Assembly: GCF_000817735.3 (NCBI RefSeq)
Contig: NZ_JTJC03000017.1
Coordinates: 310,001-374,000 of the forward strand
Reading direction: 5' to 3'
DNA length: 64,000 nt
Origin: Scytonema millei VB511283
Lineage (GTDB): Bacteria > Cyanobacteriota > Cyanobacteriia > Cyanobacteriales > Chroococcidiopsidaceae
Part shown: positions 51,576 through 61,478 of the stretch, in pieces
Layout: each line of letters starts with the position of its first letter
How positions within the stretch are numbered: position 1 is the first letter of the stretch
Notes under the pieces: generated by a model
What the model was told of the DNA's origin: nothing
The model's input: only the letters and a program-made list of their open reading frames with translations
Databases searched by the model: none
Made by a program: the position numbers and the translations under genes

Positions 51576-52296
51576 GCGGTTAATTCCTCACCTAGAAGCA
51601 CCAGGAACAGTCCAGATGGCGATCGATCGCTATCTGGTCGAGCAGCATCAGTTAGGTCTAATGCCTGCTACATTAAGGTTTTACAGTTGGTCGCCGCCAG
51701 CAATTTCTCTTGGATACCATCAACATCAGTATCCCGATCGCTGGCAAAATTTAATTTGGCATGGTAGGGCGATCGATTTGGTACGCCGTCCAACGGGAGG
51801 TAGGGCAGTTTTACATCAAGGCGATTTAACCTATGCTGTGGTGATTTCTGGATTATCTGGGAGTCGCACTCAGGTATACCAACAAATTTGTGAATTTCTG
51901 ATTCAGGGGTGGCGATCGCTAGGCATTCAGTTACACTACGGTACGGTTGGACGAGGATACATTCATAACCCTAACTGCTTTGGTACGGCAACAGGAGCGG
52001 ATCTAGTTTTGGCAGATGGGACAAAATTAATTGGTAGCGCTCAACTAAGGCGCGGTAATGTTATTCTTCAACATGGTTCGATGCGGTTGGAGCCAGATGA
52101 GGAGTTGTTTGCTCAAGTATTTGGTAAAGATGTTTTTGCTCCAGTAAAACTACCTCTGAATCTACACAAGGAAGAGTTAGTCAGAACAGTTATGAATGCC
52201 TTAGTTGCATCTGCCAAAAGTTATTTTCAGGCTGAATTCGTCGTACAACCGCTATCCGATCGAGAATGGGAAAAAGTATATTTGGATTGCGATTAA
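51559..52296 (+). CDS. Lipoate-protein ligase A / octanoyltransferase LipM family protein
   Basis: A 245-residue lipoyl/octanoyl transferase of the BPL_LplA_LipB fold: WRLIPHLEAPGTVQMAIDRY, RRPTGGRAVLHQGDLTYAVV, NPNCFGTATGADLVLADGTK (Cys as in LipM-type transferases, Lys in GTKLIGSAQLRR). It attaches octanoate or lipoate to E2/GcvH proteins. The conserved block WRLIP begins only five codons after TTG 51559. A TAA lies two codons upstream of that TTG, and no ATG or GTG precedes the block, so TTG within the repeat is the only start preserving the conserved N-terminus. Confidence 0.85.
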   Translation: MTFNFWRLIPHLEAPGTVQMAIDRYLVEQHQLGLMPATLRFYSWSPPAISLGYHQHQYPDRWQNLIWHGRAIDLVRRPTGGRAVLHQGDLTYAVVISGLSGSRTQVYQQICEFLIQGWRSLGIQLHYGTVGRGYIHNPNCFGTATGADLVLADGTKLIGSAQLRRGNVILQHGSMRLEPDEELFAQVFGKDVFAPVKLPLNLHKEELVRTVMNALVASAKSYFQAEFVVQPLSDREWEKVYLDCD

Positions 52297-52400
52297 TCAG
52301 TTATCAGTTATCAGTTATCAGTTATCAGTTATCAGTCAAGCGTGGTGCGTGGTGCGCGAGTCATTAATTCTCCCCTGCTCCCCTGCTCCCCTGCCCCCCT
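52292..52400. repeat. Heptamer array between lipoate ligase and thiL
   Basis: CAGTTAT (about six copies), GCGTGGT units, then CCCTGCT units to about 52405. A long open frame spans this array into thiL but is only repeat translation before 52424. Confidence 0.88.
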
Positions 52401-52423
52401 GCTCTCTTCCCCGACGATTTTTT

Positions 52424-53467
<1,044 letters not shown>

Positions 53468-53506
53468 TTGACAGTTAACCGTCAACTGTTAGCTGTCAAC
53501 CATTTA

Positions 53507-54520
53507 TTATTTCCAATCTCTAGCAACTAACTCAGCCAGATCTAATACCCGTTGGCTGTAGCCCCATTCGTTGTCATACCAAGCCATGACTTTAACTAGG
53601 TCGTTGCCCATAACAAGCGTCAAGCTAGCATCAACGATGGAAGAAGCATCATGACCTTGGTAATCCGAGGATACTAGAGGTAGATCGCTATATTCTAGAA
53701 TGCCCTTGAGGGAGCCTTCAGCAGCTTCCTTCAATGTGGAATTGACTTCTTCAGCAAAGGTTGGTTTTTCAACCTGAGCAACCAAGTCTACCATCGAGAC
53801 GTTGGGAGTAGGAACGCGCAAAGCAACACCGTTCAGCTTACCTTTCAAGTCTGGTAGTACTAAAGCCACTGCTTTAGCAGCACCAGTAGATGTAGGAACG
53901 ATGTTCATAGCTGCGGCTCTTGCCCGTCTGACATCGCGGTGGCTGGCATCGAGTAATCTTTGATCCCCAGTGTAGCTGTGGGTGGTGGTCATCGTGCCTT
54001 TGATGATGCCGAATTTTTCATGCAGCACTTTGACGATGGGCGCTAAGCAGTTCGTGGTACAGCTAGCATTACTTATGATTGTGTGCGTTTCATGCGCGTA
54101 CTCGTGATGGTTTACGCCATAGACAAACGTACCATCATCATTTTTACCTGGAGCCGTGATCAACACCTTCTTTGCACCAGCGTTCAAGTGTTTGGTTGCC
54201 CCTTCGCGACTGGTGAATACACCTGTCGATTCGATAATGAGATCGATATCCCAGTCTTTCCAAGGCAAGTTCTCTGGATTGCGATCGGAGGTGCATTTAA
54301 CCGTCTTACCCTTGACGATAATCGAATTTTCATCTGCGCTGATGTCGATGCCTTTTAAAGTCCCCAACATGGTGTCATACTTCAGCAGATGAGCGTTGGT
54401 CTTCGGATCGGAAGTATCGTTGATCGCGACTATTTCGATATCACTGCTGTCTCTCAGAAGCCAGCAACGCATGAAGTTACGTCCGATCCGCCCAAAACCA
54501 TTGATTGCAACTCTAATCAC
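53507..54520 (-). CDS. gap2: Glyceraldehyde-3-phosphate dehydrogenase, Gap2 (Calvin cycle) type
   Basis: A 337-residue [42 protein letters not shown], catalytic [40 protein letters not shown] and [36 protein letters not shown] and the [12 protein letters not shown] region match cyanobacterial Gap2, which uses NADPH and NADH in photosynthetic carbon fixation, rather than glycolytic Gap1. Monocistronic, facing thiL, with a GTCAACTG/CAGTTAACC repeat in the 40-bp gap. Confidence 0.96.
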   Translation of the reverse strand: MIRVAINGFGRIGRNFMRCWLLRDSSDIEIVAINDTSDPKTNAHLLKYDTMLGTLKGIDISADENSIIVKGKTVKCTSDRNPENLPWKDWDIDLIIESTGVFTSREGATKHLNAGAKKVLITAPGKNDDGTFVYGVNHHEYAHETHTIISNASCTTNCLAPIVKVLHEKFGIIKGTMTTTHSYTGDQRLLDASHRDVRRARAAAMNIVPTSTGAAKAVALVLPDLKGKLNGVALRVPTPNVSMVDLVAQVEKPTFAEEVNSTLKEAAEGSLKGILEYSDLPLVSSDYQGHDASSIVDASLTLVMGNDLVKVMAWYDNEWGYSQRVLDLAELVARDWK

Positions 54521-54648
54521 AGCGTCTTGCCCTCTGGTGTAGTGAATAAAATACCTATTATTGACAATCGATCATATCGCAAAGGGCGCTCTATTCTAAA
54601 CTAGCTTCAGTGACATTGACAGAAAAACCACACAAATCATTGGGATCG

Positions 54649-55269
54649 TTAGACGTACAACTGATTTGCGACGATGTATTTCCTCACTGCTTCAGGAACG
54701 AAGTAGCGGATCGAACGGCGATCGCGGCAGTATTGCCTAACTAAGCTTGCCGAAATTCCTACCAAAGGTAGATTGATAATTTGCCAGCGAACGTGCATTG
54801 ATTCAGTGGCTAACTGTTGTGCTACCCGATCGCATAATACCTGAATTGGGGGACTTTCTGATTCAACGAGCGGACGCGGAGCGACTAACCACTCACAAAC
54901 AGGGGCGATTTCCTGGCGATGATACCAACGGGGTAAGGTGAGAAACGTGTCTAAGCCTAAAATCCAGTACCAACGACCATCAGGGTAATTTGCTTGCAGT
55001 GCCTGCAAAGTTTGGTTGGCATAGGTAGCTTTCATAAATGTATCCGATGGGGGTGCGATTTCCCAATCATGACGATCTGCGATCGCCTGTCGTACCATTT
55101 CCCACCGATGCTGAAATGGTGTCGATTGTTTGTAGTGTGGGCGAGAATTGACTACCCAAATTACCTGTTCTAATCCAACTTGACTGCAAGCACTCTCAGC
55201 AACCAACAAGTGTCCCCAATGTACCGGATCGAAAGTACCGCCGAAAATGCCTATTTTGTCATTTGTCAT
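54649..55269 (-). CDS. nadD: Nicotinate-nucleotide adenylyltransferase (NadD)
   Basis: A 206-residue nucleotidyltransferase forming NaAD in NAD synthesis: phosphate-binding GIFGGTFDPVHWGHLLVAES (the (H/T)xGH motif), SRPHYKQSTPFQHRWEMVR, WILGLDTFLTLPRW and the C-terminal ISASLVRQYCRDRRSIRYFV. Codons 1-5 (MTNDK) come from ATGACAA heptamers. ATG codons repeat every 7 bp upstream (55276, 55283), but these are in other frames. Confidence 0.93.
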   Translation of the reverse strand: MTNDKIGIFGGTFDPVHWGHLLVAESACSQVGLEQVIWVVNSRPHYKQSTPFQHRWEMVRQAIADRHDWEIAPPSDTFMKATYANQTLQALQANYPDGRWYWILGLDTFLTLPRWYHRQEIAPVCEWLVAPRPLVESESPPIQVLCDRVAQQLATESMHVRWQIINLPLVGISASLVRQYCRDRRSIRYFVPEAVRKYIVANQLYV

Positions 55270-55552
55270 TGGTCATTTGTCATTTGTGAGTAGCTAGTAG
55301 CTGGTGGAACCAGTAGCTGGAATCTTTTCTAGACACCAGCTACTAGTAGACTTGGGCGTGAGTTAGCCTACCCTTTGGCTCACCGTTTTAGGACTTTTCC
55401 TTCATCAGTCCAGTTGAAGGGTTGTGCCATTGTGCAGTTGAAATCATCAATCAACTCAAGCCATACGCTGTTTGAGTTGGGCAATACTTGTGAAATCGTA
55501 TGGTAGCTCTATTTACGCTCAAGTCTACTCATCACTAGTGGCTGGCGACTAG
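55270..55552. other. Intergenic gap with repeats between nadD and crcB
   Basis: ATTTGTC/ATTGGTC heptamers (55262-55287), then an imperfect inverted repeat of TAGTAGCTGGTGGA / ACACCAGCTACTAGT (55291-55346). The rest shows no gene. Confidence 0.6.
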
Positions 55553-55984
55553 TCACTCGATCGCCAGTTGCGCTAGCGTAGCTCCTAGCTGTACGCAGAC
55601 AACCCCAAGTAGTGCGCTACCTAACCAATAGAGGCTAGCAGTTGCAAATTGATGGTTTCTTGCTAATGCTACCGTATCTAAGCCATAGGTGGAAAAGGTG
55701 GTGTAGGAGCCTAAAAAACCTACTGCAATTAATAATCTGACTTCTGGAGAAATCGCGATTGCCCTTTCTAAAGCAAGGGTAGTGAAAAACCCCATCGCAA
55801 AACAACCTGTGAGGTTGATGAAAAAAGTTCCGTAGGGGAAACTCGTGCCGAAGCGTTGCACAAACCATAAAGTCAGATAATAGCGACTCAAAGCTCCAGC
55901 GATCGCACCAAAACTAATCGCAATCGGATTGCGAATTGCTGGCTGTTGCAGTGCTAAAAGTTGTATTAAATGTTTCCAACTCAT
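55553..55984 (-). CDS. crcB: Fluoride exporter CrcB/FluC
   Basis: A 143-residue, four-helix fluoride channel. Diagnostic segments: [37 protein letters not shown] (Asn/Thr region of the pore), and [20 protein letters not shown] (GxxGgyTTFSTf/Phe-box and the central sodium-site motif). It forms dual-topology dimers; one copy is enough. No fluoride riboswitch was recognised in the 5' region. Confidence 0.93.
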   Translation of the reverse strand: MSWKHLIQLLALQQPAIRNPIAISFGAIAGALSRYYLTLWFVQRFGTSFPYGTFFINLTGCFAMGFFTTLALERAIAISPEVRLLIAVGFLGSYTTFSTYGLDTVALARNHQFATASLYWLGSALLGVVCVQLGATLAQLAIE

Positions 55985-56448
55985 AATAATGAGCAGTTGG
56001 TAGTAAGATGGGCATTGCTCACCTTACTATAAAATTATCTCTCATCTACAAGCGATCGCTCGCTACTACAGCGATCGCAGTCAGTAGTTCTCGATCGCAA
56101 CAGTTGTGAATACCAATATTTTTGTGTTCTAGTTATCAAATAGTTATCAAATATTCTTAAAATAGTCTTTTTTAACGTTTGATTCTCAAGCAGCCTCCAC
56201 ATTTATTACTACCGATAGATTCAAAATCTGTATAGATAGTTGCAATTCAGTAATTTTCTTGAGAAAAAATTGTGGCATGACACGATAATGTTCTCTCACC
56301 CCTCATAAAGGTGAGTAGATCCGTACTCAAGGGGGAGGTTATCTGCCTCCTAAATCTGAATCAAGGTCGATACAATTAGAGTGCGCTTTGAGTAATGTTG
56401 TTGCTATACAAATTCAGCATTAATAACAGCATTACAAGGAGAAAATAT
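55985..56448. other. Divergent promoter region crcB-htpX
   Basis: Holds a diverged palindrome GTAAGATGGGCA-t-TGCTCACCTTAC (56003-56027, third member of the 921-947 family), HIP1-related GCGATCGC clusters (56050-56095), AT-rich sequence, and a CTCACC-N9-GGTGAG hairpin (56295-56315). The latter has the N9 spacing of a heat-shock CIRCE element but not its sequence. No gene seen. Confidence 0.6.
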
Positions 56449-57336
56449 ATGCACAATCAGTTCAGAACAGTTGCACTGCTAGGGTTATTAAGTGGTTTAT
56501 TAATTGCAATTAGCTACTGGATTCTTGGTGGTAGCGCTGGTGTTATAACCGGTATTGTCATTGCTGCAATTACTAATCTAGTATCTTGGTATCAGTCGGA
56601 TAAGATCGCACTGGCAGCTTATCGCGCCCGACCGATTAGTCCCCAGCAAGCACCAGGACTATATCAGATGGTAAAACGGTTGTGCGATCGCGCTAAATTG
56701 CCGATGCCTGCTCTGTACCTCATTCCCTCGCGTGCAGCGAATGCTTTTGCAACCGGACGCGACCCCGAACACGCAGCTGTTGCTGTAACGGAAGGAATTT
56801 TAGAATTACTGCCTGAAGATGAATTAGAAGGTGTCATTGCTCATGAATTGACTCATGTTGCAAATCGCGACACCCTGACGCAAGCAGTTGCAGCGACGAT
56901 TGCGGGAGCCATTTCTTTCCTGGCTCAAATGGCTAGCTATGGTCTGTGGTTCTCTGCACCAACATCTAGAGATAATCGCGGTGGTGTCAACCCGATTGGA
57001 ATATTACTGACAGTTATACTTGCGCCTGTGGCAGCAACAATTATTCAACTCGCTATTTCGCGGACGCGAGAATTCTCTGCTGATGCTGGTTCGGCACGGA
57101 TGACTGGTAATCCTCGCGCTTTGGCGAGAGCGCTACAGCGGTTAGAAAGTGTTGCTAGACAGTCACCGATGGTGGGTAATCCTGCTTTTGAACCGCTACT
57201 GATTGTTAATGCTTTTTCGGGACAATTCATGAGTGGATTGTTTTCCAGCCACCCATCAACTGAGGCGCGGATCGAGCAACTTTTAAAATTGGAAAGAGAG
57301 TTACCGCAGTCTACTAAGTTTTCCTTTGGTCAGTAG
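56449..57336 (+). CDS. htpX: Zinc metalloprotease HtpX
   Basis: A 295-residue M48 membrane protease for quality control of membrane proteins. Two N-terminal helices (TVALLGLLSGLLIAISYWIL, AGVITGIVIAAITNLVSWY), zinc motif VIAHELTHVANRD, two more helices (AATIAGAISFLAQMASYGLW, PIGILLTVILAPVAATIIQL) and the third ligand in SRTREFSADAGSARMTG. ATG 56449 behind AAGGAG is used; an upstream ATG at 56395 adds a non-conserved stretch. The next gene starts 54 bp on. Confidence 0.95.
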   Translation: MHNQFRTVALLGLLSGLLIAISYWILGGSAGVITGIVIAAITNLVSWYQSDKIALAAYRARPISPQQAPGLYQMVKRLCDRAKLPMPALYLIPSRAANAFATGRDPEHAAVAVTEGILELLPEDELEGVIAHELTHVANRDTLTQAVAATIAGAISFLAQMASYGLWFSAPTSRDNRGGVNPIGILLTVILAPVAATIIQLAISRTREFSADAGSARMTGNPRALARALQRLESVARQSPMVGNPAFEPLLIVNAFSGQFMSGLFSSHPSTEARIEQLLKLERELPQSTKFSFGQ

Positions 57337-57390
57337 TCATCAGTTAAAGCAAGCAAAAGATCGCTAGTTACTCATTTAGGAGATCGAACC

Positions 57391-57807
57391 ATGACTAATG
57401 AAATTGGCAATCAAGAAGACAACTCCGTGAAAATCGAAATCATTCCCCAAGATAGCAGCGCTCTTGTTGACGAGCAAATGCCTGGGGAAAGCGATGAAAT
57501 TAAAAACGAAACAAAAGCCTTGATTGAAGCAATTAGAACCCGCGCTCAACTAGAGGCACAATCTGCCGGTTCTTTCACTCGCGAAACGTATATAGAAGCT
57601 GTACGTAAGGCAAGGGAGTTTGTAGAACGGAATCAGCCTTTGATCGAAAGAGATCGCCTAGAAAACTCCTACGAACACCTTAAGCAAGAAGCCGAGAAGA
57701 ACTGGGAATCGATTGCCAGAGAAATACACGAATTTGGCGATCGGCTGGCAGATGCAGCTAAAGCCGCTTGGGATGCCTTTACTGCTCCTCGTGGTTCTAA
57801 CCGCTAG
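57391..57807 (+). CDS. Hypothetical acidic helical protein downstream of htpX
   Basis: A 138-residue soluble protein, acidic at the N-terminus (NSVKIEIIPQDSSALVDEQM) and helical after residue 45, with EAVRKAREFVERNQPLIERD and HEFGDRLADAAKAAWDAFTA, an amphipathic pattern. A good Shine-Dalgarno (AGGAG) precedes ATG 57391, and a terminator follows 46 bp after the stop, so it is probably the second gene of an htpX transcript. No family recognised. Confidence 0.7.
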   Translation: MTNEIGNQEDNSVKIEIIPQDSSALVDEQMPGESDEIKNETKALIEAIRTRAQLEAQSAGSFTRETYIEAVRKAREFVERNQPLIERDRLENSYEHLKQEAEKNWESIAREIHEFGDRLADAAKAAWDAFTAPRGSNR

Positions 57808-57853
57808 TTATTTGATGAAATAGTGTCAAGTTTAAAACAGCAATGTTTTAGAG

Positions 57854-57885
57854 CAGGAGAGTGGCGATCGCGACTCTCCTGTTTT
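57854..57885 (+). terminator. Rho-independent terminator of the htpX unit
   Basis: Perfect 9-bp stem CAGGAGAGT / ACTCTCCTG followed by TTTT. The loop contains a complete HIP1 octamer GCGATCGC. Confidence 0.88.
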
Positions 57886-58106
57886 CTGTTGGTCAGATCG
57901 GCAGAGATCGATGTTTAACTTGCTTATCTAAATTTGCTGACAATCTTCAAAAAATCTTCGTAAAAACTCGTACCAGCCTTGTAGTACTTTTTAAAGTATC
58001 GAGTTTCTCAAATTCGATTGACTTTTTGCGATCGCTAAAAATCTGCCATAGCTGTTGAAACTCGCCTTCAGCAGCTTCCTTCGTGCTGTTTTGAGATCTA
58101 ATTTAT
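57886..58106. other. Intergenic gap before the Cu-Zn SOD gene
   Basis: About 220 bp, AT-rich, with CAGCAGCTTCCTTCGTGCTG near 58070. No gene supported. Confidence 0.5.
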
Positions 58107-58688
58107 ATGAGAAAATTCGGATTTAGGGTTGTACTAATCGCGATGGCTGTGTCAATGTTTGTCCTTGCCATTGCCTCTAAAGGAAGTTTTGCTCAGGATT
58201 CTCGCCCCATCACTGCTAAAGCAACCATCTTCGGTCCCGATATTGCTGGAGAATTAAAGCTACGACAAATTAGTAATGGAGTTACTCTTGTCGATCTTTC
58301 TCTTAAAGGAGATCCTAGCGTTCTCACGCCGGGATTACACGGCATTCACTTCCACGAAAAAGCTATTTGTGATGAAGGAGCAGAACCCCGATTTAGTACT
58401 GCTGGCGGACATTTCGACCCAGGACCATTCGGTAGCTCCTTACCTGTTCAAGAAAACCACCCTTATCATTTAGGAGATTTACCAAATATAGATATTAATC
58501 AAAAAGGTGAGGGCAGACTGATAACTGCTACAAGTCGTATTACCCTTTACGAAAGCCCTGTCTCTCTATTTGATGAAGATAGCAGCGCTATCATCGTTCA
58601 CCAATTACCCGATTTAATGATATCTGGAGGCACGGCAGCACAATCGGGCGGCGGTCGGCTTGCCTGTGGCGCGATCGAACAAAGCTAA
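58107..58688 (+). CDS. sodC: Cu-Zn superoxide dismutase, exported (SodC)
   Basis: A 193-residue periplasmic SOD. Sec signal peptide MRKFGFRVVLIAMAVSMFVL then IASKGSFAQ, cleavage near residue 29. Metal ligands: HGIHFHE (two Cu His), STAGGHFDP, HPYHLGDLPN (Zn site) and SAIIVHQLPD; the disulfide partners are in KAICDEGA and GRLACGAIE. Cyanobacteria usually rely on Fe, Mn or Ni SODs, so a Cu-Zn enzyme is less common. Confidence 0.94.
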   Translation: MRKFGFRVVLIAMAVSMFVLAIASKGSFAQDSRPITAKATIFGPDIAGELKLRQISNGVTLVDLSLKGDPSVLTPGLHGIHFHEKAICDEGAEPRFSTAGGHFDPGPFGSSLPVQENHPYHLGDLPNIDINQKGEGRLITATSRITLYESPVSLFDEDSSAIIVHQLPDLMISGGTAAQSGGGRLACGAIEQS

Positions 58689-58725
58689 ACTTCTCGATTC
58701 TTCAGCAGATAATTGGCAAGGAATA

Positions 58726-58912
58726 AGTCAGAAGTCGTAAGTCGTAAGTCGTAAAGAGGGTGTGGGGTGCGGGGTGTGGGGAAGTTTTGAATGCGTGAAT
58801 GCGTGAATGCGTGAATTTTGAGCTGCTCCCTCAGCTCCCTCAGCTCTCTTCCCCTGCTCTCTGCTCCCTGCTCCTTGCTCCCTGATAACTGGCAACTGAC
58901 AACTGACAACAA
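58726..58912. repeat. Mixed heptamer array before the ABC permease gene
   Basis: AAGTCGT (about four), GGTGTGG/GGGGTGC units, ATGCGTGA (8-bp; GAATGCGTGAATGCGTGAAT), CTCCCTCAG, CCCTGCT and AACTGAC units. The array runs to the ATG at 58913, which lies in an AAATGACTAATGAA stretch. Confidence 0.9.
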
Positions 58913-59842
58913 ATGACTAATGAATCTTTCTTTGCCGATTATCTAGCTGCTAGCGTGCGTCTTGCCGTACCGCTAGCGTTTGCAGCTTTAGGGGGTCTTT
59001 ATTCAGAGAGATCTGGCGTATTAAACATTGGCTTAGAAGGTATGTTGCTTACTGGTGCTTTTGCTAGCGCGGCTGCAACATTTTACAGTAACAACGTTTG
59101 GCTGGGCGTATTAGCGGCTATTCTAGCTGGAGGTATGGTAGGGCTACTGCACGCACTACTGAGCGTGTCTTGGCGTGTCGATCAGTTAGTTTCTGGGTTG
59201 GCAATTAATTTAGTTGCTGCTGGCTTGACATCTTTTCTGGCGCGGCTGATCTTTAGCGGTGGTGCGCAGAAATTACCAGGTATTGAGGCGATCGCCATTC
59301 CTGGGTTAGTCAATATTCCCATAATAGGTTCTCTATTATTCGCGCAAAATATTCTGGTATATTTGCTAATTTTTCTGGTTGGATTTACAAATTACTTATT
59401 GTTTTACACTCATCCTGGCTTAACCCTCCGTGCTGTAGGAGAATATCCCCGTGCTGCGAATACGGCTGGAGTTTCCGTACTATTGGTGCGTTATTTCAGC
59501 GTCATTCTCAGCGGTTGTTTGGCGGGGTTGGGAGGAGCATACTTAAGTTTAGTACAGGTAAAGTTTTTTGCCGAGGGGATGAGTGCTGGTAAAGGTTTTA
59601 TTGCGATCGCCGCTCTGATTTTTGGTAAATGGCATCCCATCGGTACTACTTTGGCTTGCTTGCTATTTGGCGCTACCGAAGCTCTCCAACTTCGCATTCA
59701 AGCTCTGGGTGTTAATATTCCCTATCAATTTTTAGTCATGCTACCTTACGCGATCGCCCTTCTCGCCCTGGTCGGCTTAGCCGGAAAATCCTCTCCCCCA
59801 GCCGCTTTAGGTCTTCCCTATCTCAAGGAAAAAAGCGAGTAG
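58913..59842 (+). CDS. Nucleoside-type ABC transporter permease
   Basis: A 309-residue permease of the branched-chain/ribose (BPD_transp_2) class with about nine helices: VRLAVPLAFAALGGLYSERS, GVLNIGLEGMLLTGAFA and LHALLSVSWRVDQLVSGLAI are characteristic of NupQ/YufQ/BmpD-like purine or pyrimidine nucleoside transporters. Its partner permease, ATPase and lipoprotein are not in the window. It faces upp, which would recycle uracil from imported uridine. Confidence 0.9.
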   Translation: MTNESFFADYLAASVRLAVPLAFAALGGLYSERSGVLNIGLEGMLLTGAFASAAATFYSNNVWLGVLAAILAGGMVGLLHALLSVSWRVDQLVSGLAINLVAAGLTSFLARLIFSGGAQKLPGIEAIAIPGLVNIPIIGSLLFAQNILVYLLIFLVGFTNYLLFYTHPGLTLRAVGEYPRAANTAGVSVLLVRYFSVILSGCLAGLGGAYLSLVQVKFFAEGMSAGKGFIAIAALIFGKWHPIGTTLACLLFGATEALQLRIQALGVNIPYQFLVMLPYAIALLALVGLAGKSSPPAALGLPYLKEKSE

Positions 59843-59882
59843 TTGTCAGTTATCAGTTATCAGTTATCAGTTATCAGTTAAT
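59841..59882. repeat. CAGTTAT heptamers between the permease and upp genes
   Basis: About five CAGTTAT copies right after the permease stop, between two convergent genes. Confidence 0.88.
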
Positions 59883-59910
59883 TCCGGCTTAAGACTTATG
59901 ACCTACGACT

Positions 59911-60546
59911 TCATCTCGTGCCAAATAAGCGATCGCCTGCATCTCCTAAGCCAGGAACGATATAACCGTGTTCATCTAAGCGATCGTCAATTGCAGCGGT
60001 ATAAATTGGTACGTCAGGATGTTGAGAATGAAAATGTTCAATTCCTTCGGGTGCAGCTAGCAAACAGACAAATTTTAAGGAGTAAGGGTTAATCGCTTTG
60101 AGGCGATCCACGGCAGCTATAGCCGAATTTCCAGTTGCCAGCATTGGATCGACAATTAAGACATCTCGTTTTTCCACCTCATCGGGAACTTTGAAATAAT
60201 ACTCAATCGCTGTTAAAGTTTTGGGGTCGCGATACAAGCCTATGTGTCCTACCCGTGCGGAAGGCATCAACTCTAACATTCCATCCAAAATTCCCTGCCC
60301 TGCCCGTAAAATCGATACTATCACTAGCTTTTTATCGGGAGCTAGCATTGGCGCGTTTGTAGAGGCAATTGGTGTATCGATCTGTTCGGTTTTTAGAGGT
60401 AGATCCCGCGTTACTTCGTAAGCTAGTAACAAGCTGATTTCTTTCAACAACGCGCGAAATTTTGCCGTACTAGTTTCGGCTTTCCGCATCAGCGTCAGTT
60501 TGTGTTGGATTAATGGATGATCGATAACATGAATTTCGGCTTGCAT
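59911..60546 (-). CDS. upp: Uracil phosphoribosyltransferase (Upp)
   Basis: A 211-residue pyrimidine-salvage enzyme (uracil + PRPP to UMP): [75 protein letters not shown], the PRPP loop [20 protein letters not shown] and [20 protein letters not shown] near the C-terminus. All catalytic regions are intact. Confidence 0.97.
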   Translation of the reverse strand: MQAEIHVIDHPLIQHKLTLMRKAETSTAKFRALLKEISLLLAYEVTRDLPLKTEQIDTPIASTNAPMLAPDKKLVIVSILRAGQGILDGMLELMPSARVGHIGLYRDPKTLTAIEYYFKVPDEVEKRDVLIVDPMLATGNSAIAAVDRLKAINPYSLKFVCLLAAPEGIEHFHSQHPDVPIYTAAIDDRLDEHGYIVPGLGDAGDRLFGTR

Positions 60547-60701
60547 ATTGGAGCAATAATAGATCTAAATACTTCTAAAAATAGCTTGCGAAAATAGAGC
60601 AAGTTTCCTCATATACTGTGGTTTCTGGAAATGATTCACTATTAGAGCAACAGAATCGCTCGCGAGTTATTTGTCAATCTCAATCGAGCAATAGTCAGTT
60701 A

Positions 60702-60824
60702 TATAGCGAGCCTAAATGATTTGTGAATCTGGGATATTGCTGGTTGACGGTTGACGGTTAACTGTCAACTGTTAACCGTCAACCACCACAAAGATCGGTT
60801 CATGACTCAAATAGAATCGCTATA
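60702..60824 (+). mobile_element. MITE-like element, copy 2 (123 bp)
   Basis: Same ends as 34616-34752 (TATAGCGAGCCTAAATGATT ... AAATAGAATCGCTATA) and the same flanks of the core (GGGATATTGC, CACCACAA, GATCGGTTCATGACTC). The core has six heptamers instead of eight, which accounts exactly for the 14-bp length difference. Both copies are in the same orientation here. Confidence 0.82.
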
Positions 60825-61478
60825 TAGCAATTACTAGCTAAAGTATCTCTACTTTGTTGAGCATGAAACTTAGACACTAGCTGACTCATAAGACCCTTCA
60901 AATCGCCTTTCTAAAATCTCCTTCTAAAACATTTCGCGGCTTTACTAAAACGATGCATCAAAAAATATTTCTGCTGTAGCTAAAAATACAGGATCTTTTC
61001 AAGCTAGACGAAAAAGAAATGATTTAAGACAAAATTCAACATTGAATCTTGACAAATTGGTATGTTTAATGCATCGTTACTTGATATTATATTAGTAATT
61101 TATCCAATCATTTCTAAAAAATATCCTACCATTGAGAGCAAATGTAAATTAATATAAATTATTGCACGATATTTGTACTGAGACTTGAGAAATAAATAGA
61201 GGTTCATAAGTGTCCATTGGGTAACTGAACCGCTACTCACAGTATATGGGTGGAAGTTCGTACTGATGACAAGCTAGCTAGGGTCATGACACGCATGGGG
61301 AGAACGTTAACAAGACTTCCAAATGTAAAGTTTAATGCCTTGCTGGCTAGGAACTCACTCTATTAGTCACAGCGTCGGTAAGATTGCTGAATAAAAAGAG
61401 ATGAAAGTTTCATCATTACGACCTGAAACACCACGTACTGCCAACCCAAGCAGCTCCAAAAGGTAGTAGGTAGGAAGA
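60825..61478. other. Long upstream region of the hetZ-family gene
   Basis: About 650 bp, very AT-rich to about 61195, then more balanced sequence with a GATGAAA-g-TTTCATC palindrome (61400-61414), about 65 bp before the hetZ ATG. No credible gene, tRNA or clear HetR-type site was seen. Its length suggests a long regulated leader, as hetZ is known to be heavily controlled in Anabaena. Confidence 0.5.

Noticed and set aside
52205-52423. Upstream in-frame extension of thiL with start at 52205
   Set aside because: The extension overlaps the lipoate ligase gene and then translates heptamer repeats; ThiL similarity begins at GTG 52424.
56295-56315. CIRCE heat-shock element before htpX
   Set aside because: The N9 spacing fits but the arms are CTCACC/GGTGAG, only 6 bp, and do not match TTAGCACTC/GAGTGCTAA.
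55985-56448. Fluoride riboswitch for crcB
   Set aside because: crcB reads leftward from this gap, and the conserved riboswitch core was not recognisable on that strand.
61200-61330. tRNA or small RNA gene upstream of hetZ
   Set aside because: No cloverleaf, T-loop GTTCRA or intrinsic terminator could be assembled from the sequence.
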